Counted from the first letter of the stretch, positions 7,397 to 14,332 are shown. The stretch: DNA of 40,633 nt from Candidatus Wolfebacteria bacterium (GCA_016214005.1 JACRPK010000015.1:1-40633), one strand, 5' to 3'. Notes: generated by a model not told the origin, from the sequence alone. A program made the numbers and translations.

Positions 7397-8545
7397 TTAT
7401 TTACCAATCAACTCCTCCAGCTCTCCCAACATTCTCTTCCCCTCGCCTTTTTCAAAATGTTCCCTTGCCGGCTTTAATAATTCAATCAAATAATCGGCAA
7501 CGAATTTTTTAAGGTCTTCCGGATGGAGCTCTTTATTTTTGAATATTTCCTTGAGTTCGTCAATATTTTTTATTTCCAAATTCCCGCCATGCTCCGGCTT
7601 GCGGCTAATTATAATTTTTTCCGTCTCGCCTGCCTGCCGGTAGGCAGGCGAAAAAATCAAATATTTTGCCCAATCAATAATCGGATTAAATTCAATCTCT
7701 CCTTCCGGACAAAACGCTTTTTTAATTTTTCTTTTTATTTCATCGATGCTGTCATGGATAAAGACCGCGCTATCGGGTTTTGACTTGGACATTTTCATTG
7801 ATGTTTGAAGCTCGCTCTTATCAGTTGATTCTGAAATCGGCCAGACTGCCGGCTTTTCAAGTCCCAAGAGCAAATGAGTATGAACCGCCGCGGGCTTAAC
7901 AATATCTTTGCCGATTTTAAGCGGAGAAAATTTCAATTGTTTAGCAACATCGCGGGCAATCACATTGGCTTTGCGCTGATCCGTGCCGGCATGGGAAAAA
8001 TGAAATCCGCCGCAAAAAATATCAGCCACCTGCATTGCCGGATAAAGCAATTTTGCAAAATCAACATCCCCGCCCTCTTTTCTTCCTAAAATAGAGATAC
8101 TCCTCTGCATCCTGCTCAAACTTGTGTTTTTAGAAATTTCTAAAACCGACTGCCAATATAAATCATTATTATGATAAAATTCCGAGCCCAAAATAAAATT
8201 CAAATCTTTCGGATTGCCGCCCAAACATTTATAAGCCAAAGAAAGGCCATCTTTGAAATAACCGACCGCGGTTTTTTTAATTACATCCAAATCCCCGCCG
8301 AGTTTATCATTTATCCAAGTATGATAATCTGCCAAAAAAATATGCGGCTTTACTCCGGCATCGGCAAAATCTTTCACTTTTTGCATACACACCAAGCCAG
8401 TCCCCAAATGAATTTTTCCGGAAATTTCAAAACCGATATAATGGTTTAATTTTTCTCCACTTTTCAAAAAAAACTCTAAATCTTCGGGAGTGATAATTTC
8501 TTCCGTCTGGCGGGAAATAAGATTGATTTTATCTTGTAAATTCAT
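7397..8545 (-). CDS. tyrS: Tyrosyl-tRNA synthetase, archaeal/eukaryotic type
   Basis: A 382-aa class I aminoacyl-tRNA synthetase that charges tRNA-Tyr. The HIGH-like motif is in GFEISGKIHLGTG (residues 38-50) and the KMSKS loop is at 251-255. GTDQRKANVIARD (187-199), YPAMQVADI and the KIKKAFCPEG block match archaeal TyrRS and not the common bacterial TyrS or TrpS. The bacterial S4-like C-terminal tRNA-binding domain is absent. Residues 299-306 (SPAYRQAG) are encoded by a 24-bp palindrome (7627-7650) that looks inserted in frame between conserved blocks. TrpRS is related, but the GxDQRK and CPxG blocks favour TyrRS. The matching tRNA-Tyr (9201-9284) has the archaeal-style C1-G72 pair. No Shine-Dalgarno sequence is seen. 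Confidence 0.85.
   Translation of the reverse strand: MNLQDKINLISRQTEEIITPEDLEFFLKSGEKLNHYIGFEISGKIHLGTGLVCMQKVKDFADAGVKPHIFLADYHTWINDKLGGDLDVIKKTAVGYFKDGLSLAYKCLGGNPKDLNFILGSEFYHNNDLYWQSVLEISKNTSLSRMQRSISILGRKEGGDVDFAKLLYPAMQVADIFCGGFHFSHAGTDQRKANVIARDVAKQLKFSPLKIGKDIVKPAAVHTHLLLGLEKPAVWPISESTDKSELQTSMKMSKSKPDSAVFIHDSIDEIKRKIKKAFCPEGEIEFNPIIDWAKYLIFSPAYRQAGETEKIIISRKPEHGGNLEIKNIDELKEIFKNKELHPEDLKKFVADYLIELLKPAREHFEKGEGKRMLGELEELIGK
7627..7650. repeat. 24-bp GC-rich palindrome inside tyrS
   Basis: Arms CGCCTGCCTGCC and GGTAGGCAGGCG are inverted repeats with one mismatch and no loop. The element is far more GC-rich than its surroundings and is 8 codons long, so it keeps the tyrS frame and encodes PAYRQAG. 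Confidence 0.8.
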
Positions 8546-8562
8546 TTATTTATATAATTAAT

Positions 8563-8805
8563 TTAAAAACTTTTATAAGTATTTTCATTTCTTCTTTCTA
8601 TCACTAAGAGATAAATTTGTTTTTTATAAATTTTATAAATAATTCTAATATTTCTCCTTCTGATGCGAAAAATATCATTTCTGCCTTTTAATTTTTTAAT
8701 ATCAAACCCCTTTGTCTCTCCTCGATTTAATTTTAATAAAATAAATTTAATTTCCTCGCGTTCTTTGTCTGTTAATTTTTTAAGAGCCTTGCTTATTTTA
8801 TCCAT
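8563..8805 (-). CDS. RelE/ParE-like toxin
   Basis: An 80-aa basic protein with the RelE-fold pattern: an N-terminal helix pair (KALKKLTDKEREEIKFILLKL), then KLKGRNDIFRIRRRNIRIIYKI, and a last strand YLLVIERRNENTY. The KLKG...FRIR...RIIY spacing is typical of RelE/ParE/HigB toxins, which cleave ribosome-bound mRNA or block gyrase; which of these cannot be told. It follows the antitoxin gene by 12 bp, the usual order for YefM/RelE pairs. The length is typical. Confidence 0.8.
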   Translation of the reverse strand: MDKISKALKKLTDKEREEIKFILLKLNRGETKGFDIKKLKGRNDIFRIRRRNIRIIYKIYKKQIYLLVIERRNENTYKSF

Positions 8806-8817
8806 AATTCAAGGTTA

Positions 8818-9039
8818 TTATAATCGCGAGAGAATATCTTTCATTTTTATTCCGCCTTTTTTAATTTTTGTAAAATCAATTAAAGGTTCCCATTCTGTCT
8901 CTTCGTCATTGTTCAAAGGAGAAAGTTTAAAAATCGGCTTTGATTTTCTAACAACGATAAAAGATCGGCCTTTATCAATTTGGACTATAAAATTATTAAT
9001 ATTTTCTCTTAATTCTTTTAACCCGACAATATTATTCAT
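8818..9039 (-). CDS. Phd/YefM-like antitoxin
   Basis: A 73-aa protein with a Phd/YefM N-terminal domain: GLKELRENINNFIVQIDKGRSFIVVRKSKPIFKLSP. In this family that domain dimerises and binds DNA upstream of its own operon. The C-terminal part (EWEPLIDFTKIKKGGIKMKDIL) would wrap around the toxin. It is the first gene of a two-gene module with the RelE-like toxin. A TATAAT lies directly against the ATG, too close to act for this start, so a TTGACA-type promoter further upstream is proposed (9153-9182), with a palindrome in the leader. Confidence 0.8.
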   Translation of the reverse strand: MNNIVGLKELRENINNFIVQIDKGRSFIVVRKSKPIFKLSPLNNDEETEWEPLIDFTKIKKGGIKMKDILSRL

Positions 9040-9060
9040 ATTATAATGAATTTACAATTC

Positions 9061-9092
9061 ATCCCTCACCCTTTTAATAAGGGGTGAGGGAT
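9061..9092. repeat. Solo ATCCCTCACCC palindrome upstream of the antitoxin
   Basis: Arms 9061-9071 (ATCCCTCACCC) and 9082-9092 (GGGTGAGGGAT) are a perfect 11-bp inverted repeat around an AT-rich loop. The same 11 outer bases form the ends of the GIY-YIG cassette at 29503-29796. No coding sequence lies between the arms here. Confidence 0.75.
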
Positions 9093-9152
9093 TAGTTCGT
9101 TCAGGAAAAATTAAAAATTCTATTTTTTATTTTTCCTTCACTCCTAATTTTA

Positions 9153-9182
9153 AGTTTATCTTAAAATCAACTTCATTGTCAA
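9153..9182 (-). promoter_or_regulatory. Candidate promoter of the toxin-antitoxin operon
   Basis: TTGACA (9177-9182), 18-bp spacer and TAAACT (9153-9158) on the minus strand. The leader would run about 105 nt to the antitoxin ATG and carry the palindrome at 9061-9092. Confidence 0.4.
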
Positions 9183-9200
9183 TAAAATTTCAACTAATTG

Positions 9201-9284
9201 TCCGGCGGGCAGGATTCGAACCTGCGCAGGGACATGCCCGCTTGATTTACAGTCAAGTGCGATTGGCCACTCCGCCACCGCCGG
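9201..9284 (-). tRNA. tRNA-Tyr, anticodon GTA, C1-G72 acceptor end
   Basis: An 84-nt tRNA. Acceptor CCGGCGG/CCGCCGG with discriminator A73, short D stem GCG/CGC, anticodon stem CTTGA/TCAAG with loop CTGTAAA (anticodon GTA), a 15-nt variable arm containing GGG/CCC, and T stem GCAGG/CCTGC. CCA is not encoded. The long variable arm is bacterial (class II). The C1-G72 first pair is the archaeal/eukaryotic tyrosine identity element; bacteria normally have G1-C72. Confidence 0.95.
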
Positions 9285-9292
9285 ATTAAAAA

Positions 9293-9703
9293 CTATTCGT
9301 TATTTTCCTCTTTATTTTGAATATCGTCAAATTTAACAGCCGAACTTCCCTTATTTTCCTGATTTTCAATAGTCTCCGAAGAAGCGAAAATATGTGGCCT
9401 TTCCTCTTTTTTCATTATCGGACTTTCATTGGCATGTTTCAATTTTTCCAAATGTTTTGTCAATAAATTATCCCATTTTATCAAAGACAACTTCACTTTC
9501 CTTAAAAATTTTTCAAGATTAACGCTCAAAAAAATATCCATTTTCTCAAAAGGAATTTTCGCTATCAATTTATCAAGCCTAGCGTGAATATCATCGCTCA
9601 AAGAAATTTCAGCGTTTTTAACCCTTGGAGTTCCGCGGCCTATCAAATAAACCATAATCCCAAGGCTCAACATTATGACAATTTGAAGAATAAAATTGTA
9701 CAT
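9293..9703 (-). CDS. Single-pass membrane protein of unknown function
   Basis: A 136-aa protein with one N-terminal hydrophobic helix (about residues 4-21, FILQIVIMLSLGIMVYLIG). A charged, helical cytoplasmic or coiled-coil region follows, then a low-complexity acidic tail. No known domain is recognised. The ATG directly follows the tsf stop codon (TAA-ATG), so it is translationally coupled to tsf and part of the rpsB-tsf operon. Its stop lies 8 bp before tRNA-Tyr. Confidence 0.65.
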   Translation of the reverse strand: MYNFILQIVIMLSLGIMVYLIGRGTPRVKNAEISLSDDIHARLDKLIAKIPFEKMDIFLSVNLEKFLRKVKLSLIKWDNLLTKHLEKLKHANESPIMKKEERPHIFASSETIENQENKGSSAVKFDDIQNKEENNE

Positions 9704-10147
9704 TTAAATTTCGTATCGGCAAAATTTTTCAACCTTAGCGTTTTCGCCAAGTTTGGCAATAGTACTCTTGATAAGATCTTCAATGATCAAAGAATCGTCT
9801 TTAACATAATTTTGTTTCATCAATTCTTCTATATTTTGCGGATTCATTGCGGCAATATGCATCACCAAATTATGGGCAAGCTCTTTAAATAATGGGTTTC
9901 TCGCCACAAAATCAGTCTCGCAGCGAAGTTCAAGCAAAACTCCAACTCTTTCATTATGAACATAAGAATGAAGCAAACCCGCTCCAGTAGCGCGATCGCC
10001 TTTTTTCTCGGCCTTAGCAAGTCCGCGTTCATGAATAATAGCAACAGCCTTGTCCAAATCTCCGTCAGCATCATCAAGCGCTTTTTTGCAATCCATCATT
10101 CCAGCTAAAGTAATTTCGCGAAGTTTTTTAATATTATCAGAACTCAT
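9704..10147 (-). CDS. tsf: Elongation factor Ts, compact form
   Basis: A 147-aa nucleotide exchange factor for EF-Tu. The N-terminal UBA-like domain is IKKLREITLAGMMDCKKAL, and the EF-Tu contact motif TDFVARN is present in the core. It is about half the length of the E. coli protein (283 aa): only the N-terminal domain and one core subdomain remain, and the second core subdomain and coiled coil are missing. Short EF-Ts forms are usual in reduced bacteria. It follows rpsB by 12 bp, the near-universal rpsB-tsf order. The stop codon abuts the next gene's ATG. Confidence 0.93.
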   Translation of the reverse strand: MSSDNIKKLREITLAGMMDCKKALDDADGDLDKAVAIIHERGLAKAEKKGDRATGAGLLHSYVHNERVGVLLELRCETDFVARNPLFKELAHNLVMHIAAMNPQNIEELMKQNYVKDDSLIIEDLIKSTIAKLGENAKVEKFCRYEI

Positions 10148-10159
10148 GATTAATTTAAC

Positions 10160-10915
10160 TTAGCCAATATGTTTTTCAATTTTATTAACTATCAAATTAA
10201 TGCTAGTTTTAGCATGATCGTTTGCCGGAATTGGATAATTGATGATTTCCGGATTATCATCGCTGTCAATAATCGCCACCACCGGAATTTTCATTATTTT
10301 GGCTTCACGAATCGCAGTCATATGCCCTTTAATAGAAGAATCAATTACGAATAAAGCATCTGCCGGTCTGGTCAAATTTTCTAAACCGCCGAAAAGATCT
10401 TCCATTTTTGCAATTTCTTTATTTATCATTGAACGCTCTTTTTTTGTATATTTTTCAAATTCTCCTTTTTCCATACCGGCTTTGGTTTTTTTAAAATGCT
10501 CCAAACGGCCGGACAAAGATTTAAAATTAGTGAGCAATCCGCCAATCCAGCGTCTTTTAACATAGGGCAAATTAAATTTCTTGGCTAAATTTTCCATTGT
10601 TTCCCAAGCAGCCGGCTGAGTCGCGACTAAAACAACCATTTTCTCTCCCTTTACCTGATTTTTCAAAAATTCCGCGGCTTTTTCCAAAAGCGGAAGAGTT
10701 TTAATCAAATCAATTATTTCTATTCCATTTCGACTGGTAAAAATAAAATTCTTGAATTTCGGATTAGTTTTTGTTTTTTTATGACCAAAAATCGCTCCGG
10801 CGTTCATCAACTCTTTGATGGCAGCCATATCTTCCAAACTCACTTTTTCTTCTTCGCCTGATCTGATAATTTCTTCGGCTACCTCGCTATTCAATTTTAC
10901 ATTTTTTTCATCCAT
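10160..10915 (-). CDS. rpsB: Ribosomal protein uS2
   Basis: A 251-aa 30S subunit protein. Conserved blocks include GAIFGHKKTKTNPKFKNFIF (about residues 40-59), GIEIIDLIKT, KRRWIGGLLTNF, the coiled-coil stretch around EKYTKKERSMINKEIAKM, and ADALFVID followed by IPVVAIIDSDDNPE. About 30 extra acidic residues precede the usual start of the family. The length is otherwise normal. A TTGACA promoter with an extended -10 lies upstream (10937-10966), and tsf follows 12 bp downstream. Confidence 0.96.
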   Translation of the reverse strand: MDEKNVKLNSEVAEEIIRSGEEEKVSLEDMAAIKELMNAGAIFGHKKTKTNPKFKNFIFTSRNGIEIIDLIKTLPLLEKAAEFLKNQVKGEKMVVLVATQPAAWETMENLAKKFNLPYVKRRWIGGLLTNFKSLSGRLEHFKKTKAGMEKGEFEKYTKKERSMINKEIAKMEDLFGGLENLTRPADALFVIDSSIKGHMTAIREAKIMKIPVVAIIDSDDNPEIINYPIPANDHAKTSINLIVNKIEKHIG

Positions 10916-10936
10916 AAATTTAATTACAACATTTCA

Positions 10937-10966
10937 TTTGTATCATAAAGAAAACATAATTGTCAA
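10937..10966 (-). promoter_or_regulatory. Promoter of the rpsB-tsf operon
   Basis: A perfect TTGACA (10961-10966), 18-bp spacer, and TACAAA (10937-10942) preceded by an extended TGA (TGnTACAAA). A short leader of roughly 15 nt would precede the rpsB ATG. No ribosomal-protein autoregulatory structure is evident. Confidence 0.55.
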
Positions 10967-10984
10967 TTTATTTTTTATTTTAGA

Positions 10985-11707
10985 TTATTTCAAAGCTCCA
11001 TCAATAATAGCCTTAACTTCGGCATAAGGATAAGCGCCGCTGATTTGATATTTTTTTCCGCTTGAGCTTATGACAATGCTATAAGGCGTTCCTCTAGCTC
11101 CGGAATCTATGGCATTTTTTGTCTGCTCGTCAATTTTTGAAATATATTTGTCGCTATTTAAACAATTTTCAAATTGTTTTTTGTTGAGCCCAATAGTCTG
11201 AGCAATTTCTGGCAATTTTGACATATCCATTTGGTCATTTGACGGAGTAATTACAAAATATTGATCAAGAAAATCCCAAAATTTTCCATTGCCGCCAAGT
11301 TCAGCAGCGCATTCTGAAGCTTGGGCTGATTTTTTCGCTTTTGAGTGGAGCTGTTCAAGCGGATAATGACGATAAATTAAAGCCACCCTACCGCTGTATT
11401 CGGCCAAAATCTGCCTCATCGTTTGATGATACACCTTACAAAACGGGCATTCTAAATCAGAGAATTCTATGATTTTAACAGTCGCGTTTGAACTGCCGCG
11501 AATATGATCATCCTGACTTATGGGATTTACATTTTCCAAAACAGCAAGCTCATTATTTATTCCTGTCTCATTTTTTTCATTTTTAACAACATTGTTTATT
11601 TTCGGACCACCAGTGTAAATCCAGGCTCCGGAAATAAGCAAAGCGGCGATAATAATGCTCCCCGGCAAAAAATATTCAGCTTTTTTATCATTTAAAATAT
11701 TGTCCAT
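10985..11707 (-). CDS. Membrane-anchored DsbA-like thiol oxidoreductase
   Basis: A 240-aa protein. One N-terminal helix (about residues 14-31) anchors it, and the rest faces outward. A linker leads to a thioredoxin fold with a CPFC active site (C87, C90) after IIEFSDLE, an inserted helical domain, and the cis-proline loop GTPYS (P208). This is the DsbA/BdbD-like DSBA_4 layout, which makes or rearranges disulfides in exported proteins. Cys-containing exported proteins and pilins elsewhere in the window are plausible clients. It is probably transcribed alone. Confidence 0.85.
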   Translation of the reverse strand: MDNILNDKKAEYFLPGSIIIAALLISGAWIYTGGPKINNVVKNEKNETGINNELAVLENVNPISQDDHIRGSSNATVKIIEFSDLECPFCKVYHQTMRQILAEYSGRVALIYRHYPLEQLHSKAKKSAQASECAAELGGNGKFWDFLDQYFVITPSNDQMDMSKLPEIAQTIGLNKKQFENCLNSDKYISKIDEQTKNAIDSGARGTPYSIVISSSGKKYQISGAYPYAEVKAIIDGALK

Positions 11708-11760
11708 ATTTATAAATAATAATATGCCCTAAATAAAATTACAATGTTTTAAATAAAAAT

Positions 11761-11780
11761 AGGGATGTTGTGCCATCCCT
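11761..11780 (-). terminator. Rho-independent terminator after the 11794-12438 gene
   Basis: Minus-strand RNA folds AGGGATG / CATCCCT (7 bp, 6-nt loop) and is followed by UAUUUUUAUUU. It lies 13 nt after the stop codon. Confidence 0.8.
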
Positions 11781-11793
11781 AGATAATAACTTC

Positions 11794-12438
11794 TTAAATA
11801 CCTTTCTGTAAACTTTCGAATTCTTTTATTCGTTGTTCAATATCGCAAACATTAAATCTGTGTTCTTTGCAAAAATCAAAAACAGCCTTTTCCAAAATTT
11901 TCCAAAATAACTTGACTTCCTTGACGTTTTCTCTTGTTTCTTTATATGCCGCTCGACATTTTTTATCAATCGGAAAAATTGGATAAAAATAATAATCAAG
12001 AATATCCGGCAAATAAAGATTATCCTTCCCAATTTTAAATTTCAAAGCATACGCACCGGGATATTCCCTATCTATCTTAACCGTGCCCCTTTCTTCGCGA
12101 AAAATTTTACAACCTTCATCTGAACAAAAAGATGTATAATACCGAACCTCATTTTCAATCTCAAAACTAGCATCTTTGTAAAGCTCAATGACTGCCCGCA
12201 AACGTTTCAATAACTCTTGAATATGATGTTCTCCTGGAAAAACAATTATTCTAAGATGCCCGCTTGAAGACATGGAAATATCCCATCCATTCTCAACATC
12301 AAGATGTCCGGAACAACTGCCGCCAAAAGTAGCGCAAAATGGTATTTGATGGAAAAGTTCCACCAAATTTTTAAATCCGCGATCGATATAATCAAATCCT
12401 CTTCGTCCTTGCAAAAATAAAAATTTATATTTGTTCAT
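11794..12438 (-). CDS. Protein of unknown function with own promoter and terminator
   Basis: A 214-aa protein that I do not recognise. It starts MNKYKFLFLQGRRGFDYID and contains a Gly/Ser/His-rich stretch (ATFGGSCSGHLDVENGWDIS), a middle part with Cys pairs (SFCSDEGCKIF) and a helical C terminus. The ATG at 12438 is chosen over an in-frame ATG 18 nt upstream because AAGGAG lies 7 nt before it and would be inside the longer reading frame. The gene has a near-consensus promoter (12476-12504), a good Shine-Dalgarno sequence and a strong terminator (11761-11780). That makes it a self-contained unit, unlike its neighbours. Possible metal binding through Cys/His is speculative. Confidence 0.6.
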   Translation of the reverse strand: MNKYKFLFLQGRRGFDYIDRGFKNLVELFHQIPFCATFGGSCSGHLDVENGWDISMSSSGHLRIIVFPGEHHIQELLKRLRAVIELYKDASFEIENEVRYYTSFCSDEGCKIFREERGTVKIDREYPGAYALKFKIGKDNLYLPDILDYYFYPIFPIDKKCRAAYKETRENVKEVKLFWKILEKAVFDFCKEHRFNVCDIEQRIKEFESLQKGI

Positions 12439-12475
12439 TTTTTTCTCCTTATTCATCTGTCAAAATACCAAATAT

Positions 12476-12504
12476 ATAATAAAACTCTAATTTGATTGTG
12501 TCAA
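12476..12504 (-). promoter_or_regulatory. Strong sigma-70-type promoter
   Basis: TTGACA (12499-12504), 17-bp spacer, TATTAT (12476-12481) on the minus strand, about 37 nt before the ATG at 12438, with AAGGAG in the leader. This is the best promoter match I found in the window. Confidence 0.65.
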
Positions 12505-12505
12505 T

Positions 12506-13072
12506 CTACAACTCTTCTTTTGATTTTCGCCTAATAAAATATTCAGCTAAAATAAAAATAAAAATTGCCAATAATAAACCAACTTCCGTAAATTTCAGAT
12601 ATTTTTTAATTGCCAAGAAAGAAGCGCCTGACAAATATCCCAAAACGCCGATTGATGAAATCCAAACCGCGCCGGAAACAAAATCATATTTTACAAATTT
12701 TTTAAAATCAAAATTCAGGGCGCCGGCTCGCATTAAAATAAGATGGTGAAGCCCATAAGCGAATTTTGAAATAACCATCGTATGAAACGGTCGCTTAATA
12801 AGATGATCATCGAAAATTTTAATTTTCTTCGCCAGTTTGGCGACTAAGAGAAATTTATTTGCCCAAGAACCAAAATAATACCAAATCATATCGCCAATAA
12901 TTGTCCCTAAAAATAAAACGAAAAATAATTTCCCTACCTTAAAATATTCCTGCGAAGCCAAAAAAAATGAAACGAAAATTAAAATATCGCCCTCTATCAT
13001 AATTCCGAAAAATGCTATCCAATAACCGATATTTTCCCACAAATTTGAATGATTTAATAAAAAAGTTTCCAT
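12506..13072 (-). CDS. DedA family membrane protein (VTT domain)
   Basis: A 188-aa membrane protein of the DedA/VTT superfamily, linked in other bacteria to lipid scrambling or flipping and envelope homeostasis. The N-terminal segment IGYWIAFFGIMIEGD carries the early acidic residue seen in DedA proteins. FLGTIIGDMIWYYFGSWANK and ISKFAYGLHHLILMRAGAL match the DedA re-entrant helix blocks (GxxxGD and the R-x-G/A region). The last helix lies at about residues 160-178. It is divergent from the NlpC/P60 gene across only 36 bp. A TAGAAT box (13080-13085) lies 7 nt from the ATG. Confidence 0.85.
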   Translation of the reverse strand: METFLLNHSNLWENIGYWIAFFGIMIEGDILIFVSFFLASQEYFKVGKLFFVLFLGTIIGDMIWYYFGSWANKFLLVAKLAKKIKIFDDHLIKRPFHTMVISKFAYGLHHLILMRAGALNFDFKKFVKYDFVSGAVWISSIGVLGYLSGASFLAIKKYLKFTEVGLLLAIFIFILAEYFIRRKSKEEL

Positions 13073-13074
13073 AA

Positions 13075-13102
13075 TTGCAATTCTATCTTATTTTTTTATA
13101 AT
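13075..13102 (+). promoter_or_regulatory. Candidate leaderless promoter of the NlpC/P60 gene
   Basis: TTGCAA (13075-13080), 16-bp spacer, TATAAT (13097-13102), then 6 nt to the ATG at 13109. The same 36-bp gap holds an opposing TAGAAT box (13080-13085) 7 nt from the DedA start, so the two genes would have overlapping divergent promoters. Confidence 0.45.
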
Positions 13103-13108
13103 TTAAAA

Positions 13109-13549
13109 ATGGATAAACAAACAGAATTGGTTAAAATAGCAAAAAGTTTTATCGGAACTCCCTATAGGCGCGGAGCGGATTTTTCCGGAAAACCGAATTT
13201 TTTTGATTGTTCAAGTTTTGTCCAATATGTTTTCAAACAAATCGGCATTGAACTTCCCCGCTCTTCTATTTTACAGGCCGCGCTCGGAAAAGAAATTTCA
13301 ATTCTTCAAGACAATAATTTTGAAAATCTTGAAATTGGCGATCTTTTATTTATGAGAAGCAATCAGGGTTATTACAATGATGAAGCTTTTAATAACCGAA
13401 AAATTTATATCGGCCATGTCGCGATTTATATGGGTAACGAAAATATAATTCATTCCCGCAAAAAATTAAACGGCGTCATTGAACAAAATATAAAAGAACT
13501 TATAAAAGAACCTAATTACGAAATCGTTTTAATAAAAAGATTTTTATAA
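13109..13549 (+). CDS. NlpC/P60 family cysteine peptidase
   Basis: A 146-aa single-domain NlpC/P60 peptidase, a family that cuts gamma-D-Glu-diamino acid bonds in peptidoglycan peptides. The catalytic Cys is C34 in FDCSSFVQYVF, the first His is H103 in IGHVAIYMG, and H115 (IIHS) is the third residue. The GTPYRRGAD block near residue 16 is typical. No signal peptide is visible, so it is either cytoplasmic, recycling wall peptides, or exported another way. It is one of three plus-strand genes. A shared terminator separates it from the convergent VanY-like gene. Confidence 0.88.
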   Translation: MDKQTELVKIAKSFIGTPYRRGADFSGKPNFFDCSSFVQYVFKQIGIELPRSSILQAALGKEISILQDNNFENLEIGDLLFMRSNQGYYNDEAFNNRKIYIGHVAIYMGNENIIHSRKKLNGVIEQNIKELIKEPNYEIVLIKRFL

Positions 13550-13551
13550 AA

Positions 13552-13586
13552 AAACAGCCGATTGCAATATGCAAATATAGCTGTTT
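13552..13586. terminator. Bidirectional terminator between convergent peptidase genes
   Basis: Outer arms AAACAGC (13552-13558) and GCTGTTT (13580-13586) with an inner TTGC/GCAA stem. Minus-strand RNA ends in a run of seven U; the plus side has UUUAUUAAUUUU. It fits both convergent genes. Confidence 0.7.
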
Positions 13587-13587
13587 A

Positions 13588-14277
13588 TTAATTTTCTTCA
13601 AAATGCCAATGCCAAGGCTCGTAATCTATACCCTTCTTATTGTTTTTAGGATAAGAAAGGTAAAAACCGAATCGCCTGGCTTTTTTCAGCATCCATTTGT
13701 ATTCTGAAGTTTTGTCAAAATCATTCAAACTAGCAATTCCTTCAACCGGAGCAAAATCAACGCCCTGCTTTTTTATATTGCCATGCTCGCTGCATCCGGA
13801 CAAAGCAACCCTTTTTAAAGTTTTTTCCAAATTCCAGCTATTGGAATGCAAAACATGAAAAAAAGTGAGAGCCTGATAAGCCGGAGAGCGATATCCCGAA
13901 TAAACATTCAAACGCCTGGCGATATCAGTTTCCATCGCCCTATTCATTTCAACAAACTTTTCAAAGACATTTGCCGGTAAAAATTGTGGCTTGATAATTT
14001 TAACTTTCCCATCAAACTCATATTCCTGATTTTCAATTTTAACCAACAAATGCCGACGAACATGACCAATTCCGAAAAACTCATTTCCCAAGCCGAAATC
14101 AACAGGCTGAAAATTCAAAATCTTTTTTAAAAAAGCGACTTCTTTGGCGCTAAAATGGATGCCAAAGTCTTTTGCATCCATTATCGGATAATCGCCGCCA
14201 TCGGCGACAAGGCTATGAACTTTTTTAAAAAGACTTGCTCCGAGTTTTTTATCTTCGGCCGTAAAAATTATTTTCAT
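13588..14277 (-). CDS. VanY-like D-alanyl-D-alanine carboxypeptidase (M15B)
   Basis: A 229-aa zinc peptidase. Motifs: YSGYRSPAYQA (about 126-136), SEHGNIKKQGVDF (S163, H165, D174; the SxHxxGxAxD-type zinc motif with two extra residues) and EPWHWHF (E220, H223). This family removes the terminal D-Ala from peptidoglycan stem peptides. The first ~100 residues are unusual for the family and not recognised. The ATG at 14277 is chosen because AAGGGG lies just upstream; a TTG start 33 nt earlier is possible but would overlap that site. No signal peptide is seen, which is odd for a wall enzyme. A promoter is predicted at 14333-14361. Confidence 0.82.
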   Translation of the reverse strand: MKIIFTAEDKKLGASLFKKVHSLVADGGDYPIMDAKDFGIHFSAKEVAFLKKILNFQPVDFGLGNEFFGIGHVRRHLLVKIENQEYEFDGKVKIIKPQFLPANVFEKFVEMNRAMETDIARRLNVYSGYRSPAYQALTFFHVLHSNSWNLEKTLKRVALSGCSEHGNIKKQGVDFAPVEGIASLNDFDKTSEYKWMLKKARRFGFYLSYPKNNKKGIDYEPWHWHFEEN

Positions 14278-14332
14278 ATTTCCCCTTTCCAGATTAGAAA
14301 TTAAATTCAAGGCTAAATTAAAGAGCTAAAAT

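Noticed and set aside
7397-8545. Assignment of the synthetase as TrpRS
   Set aside because: TrpRS and archaeal TyrRS are related, but GTDQRKANVIARD and the KIKKAFCPEG block fit TyrRS, and the C1-G72 tRNA-Tyr agrees.
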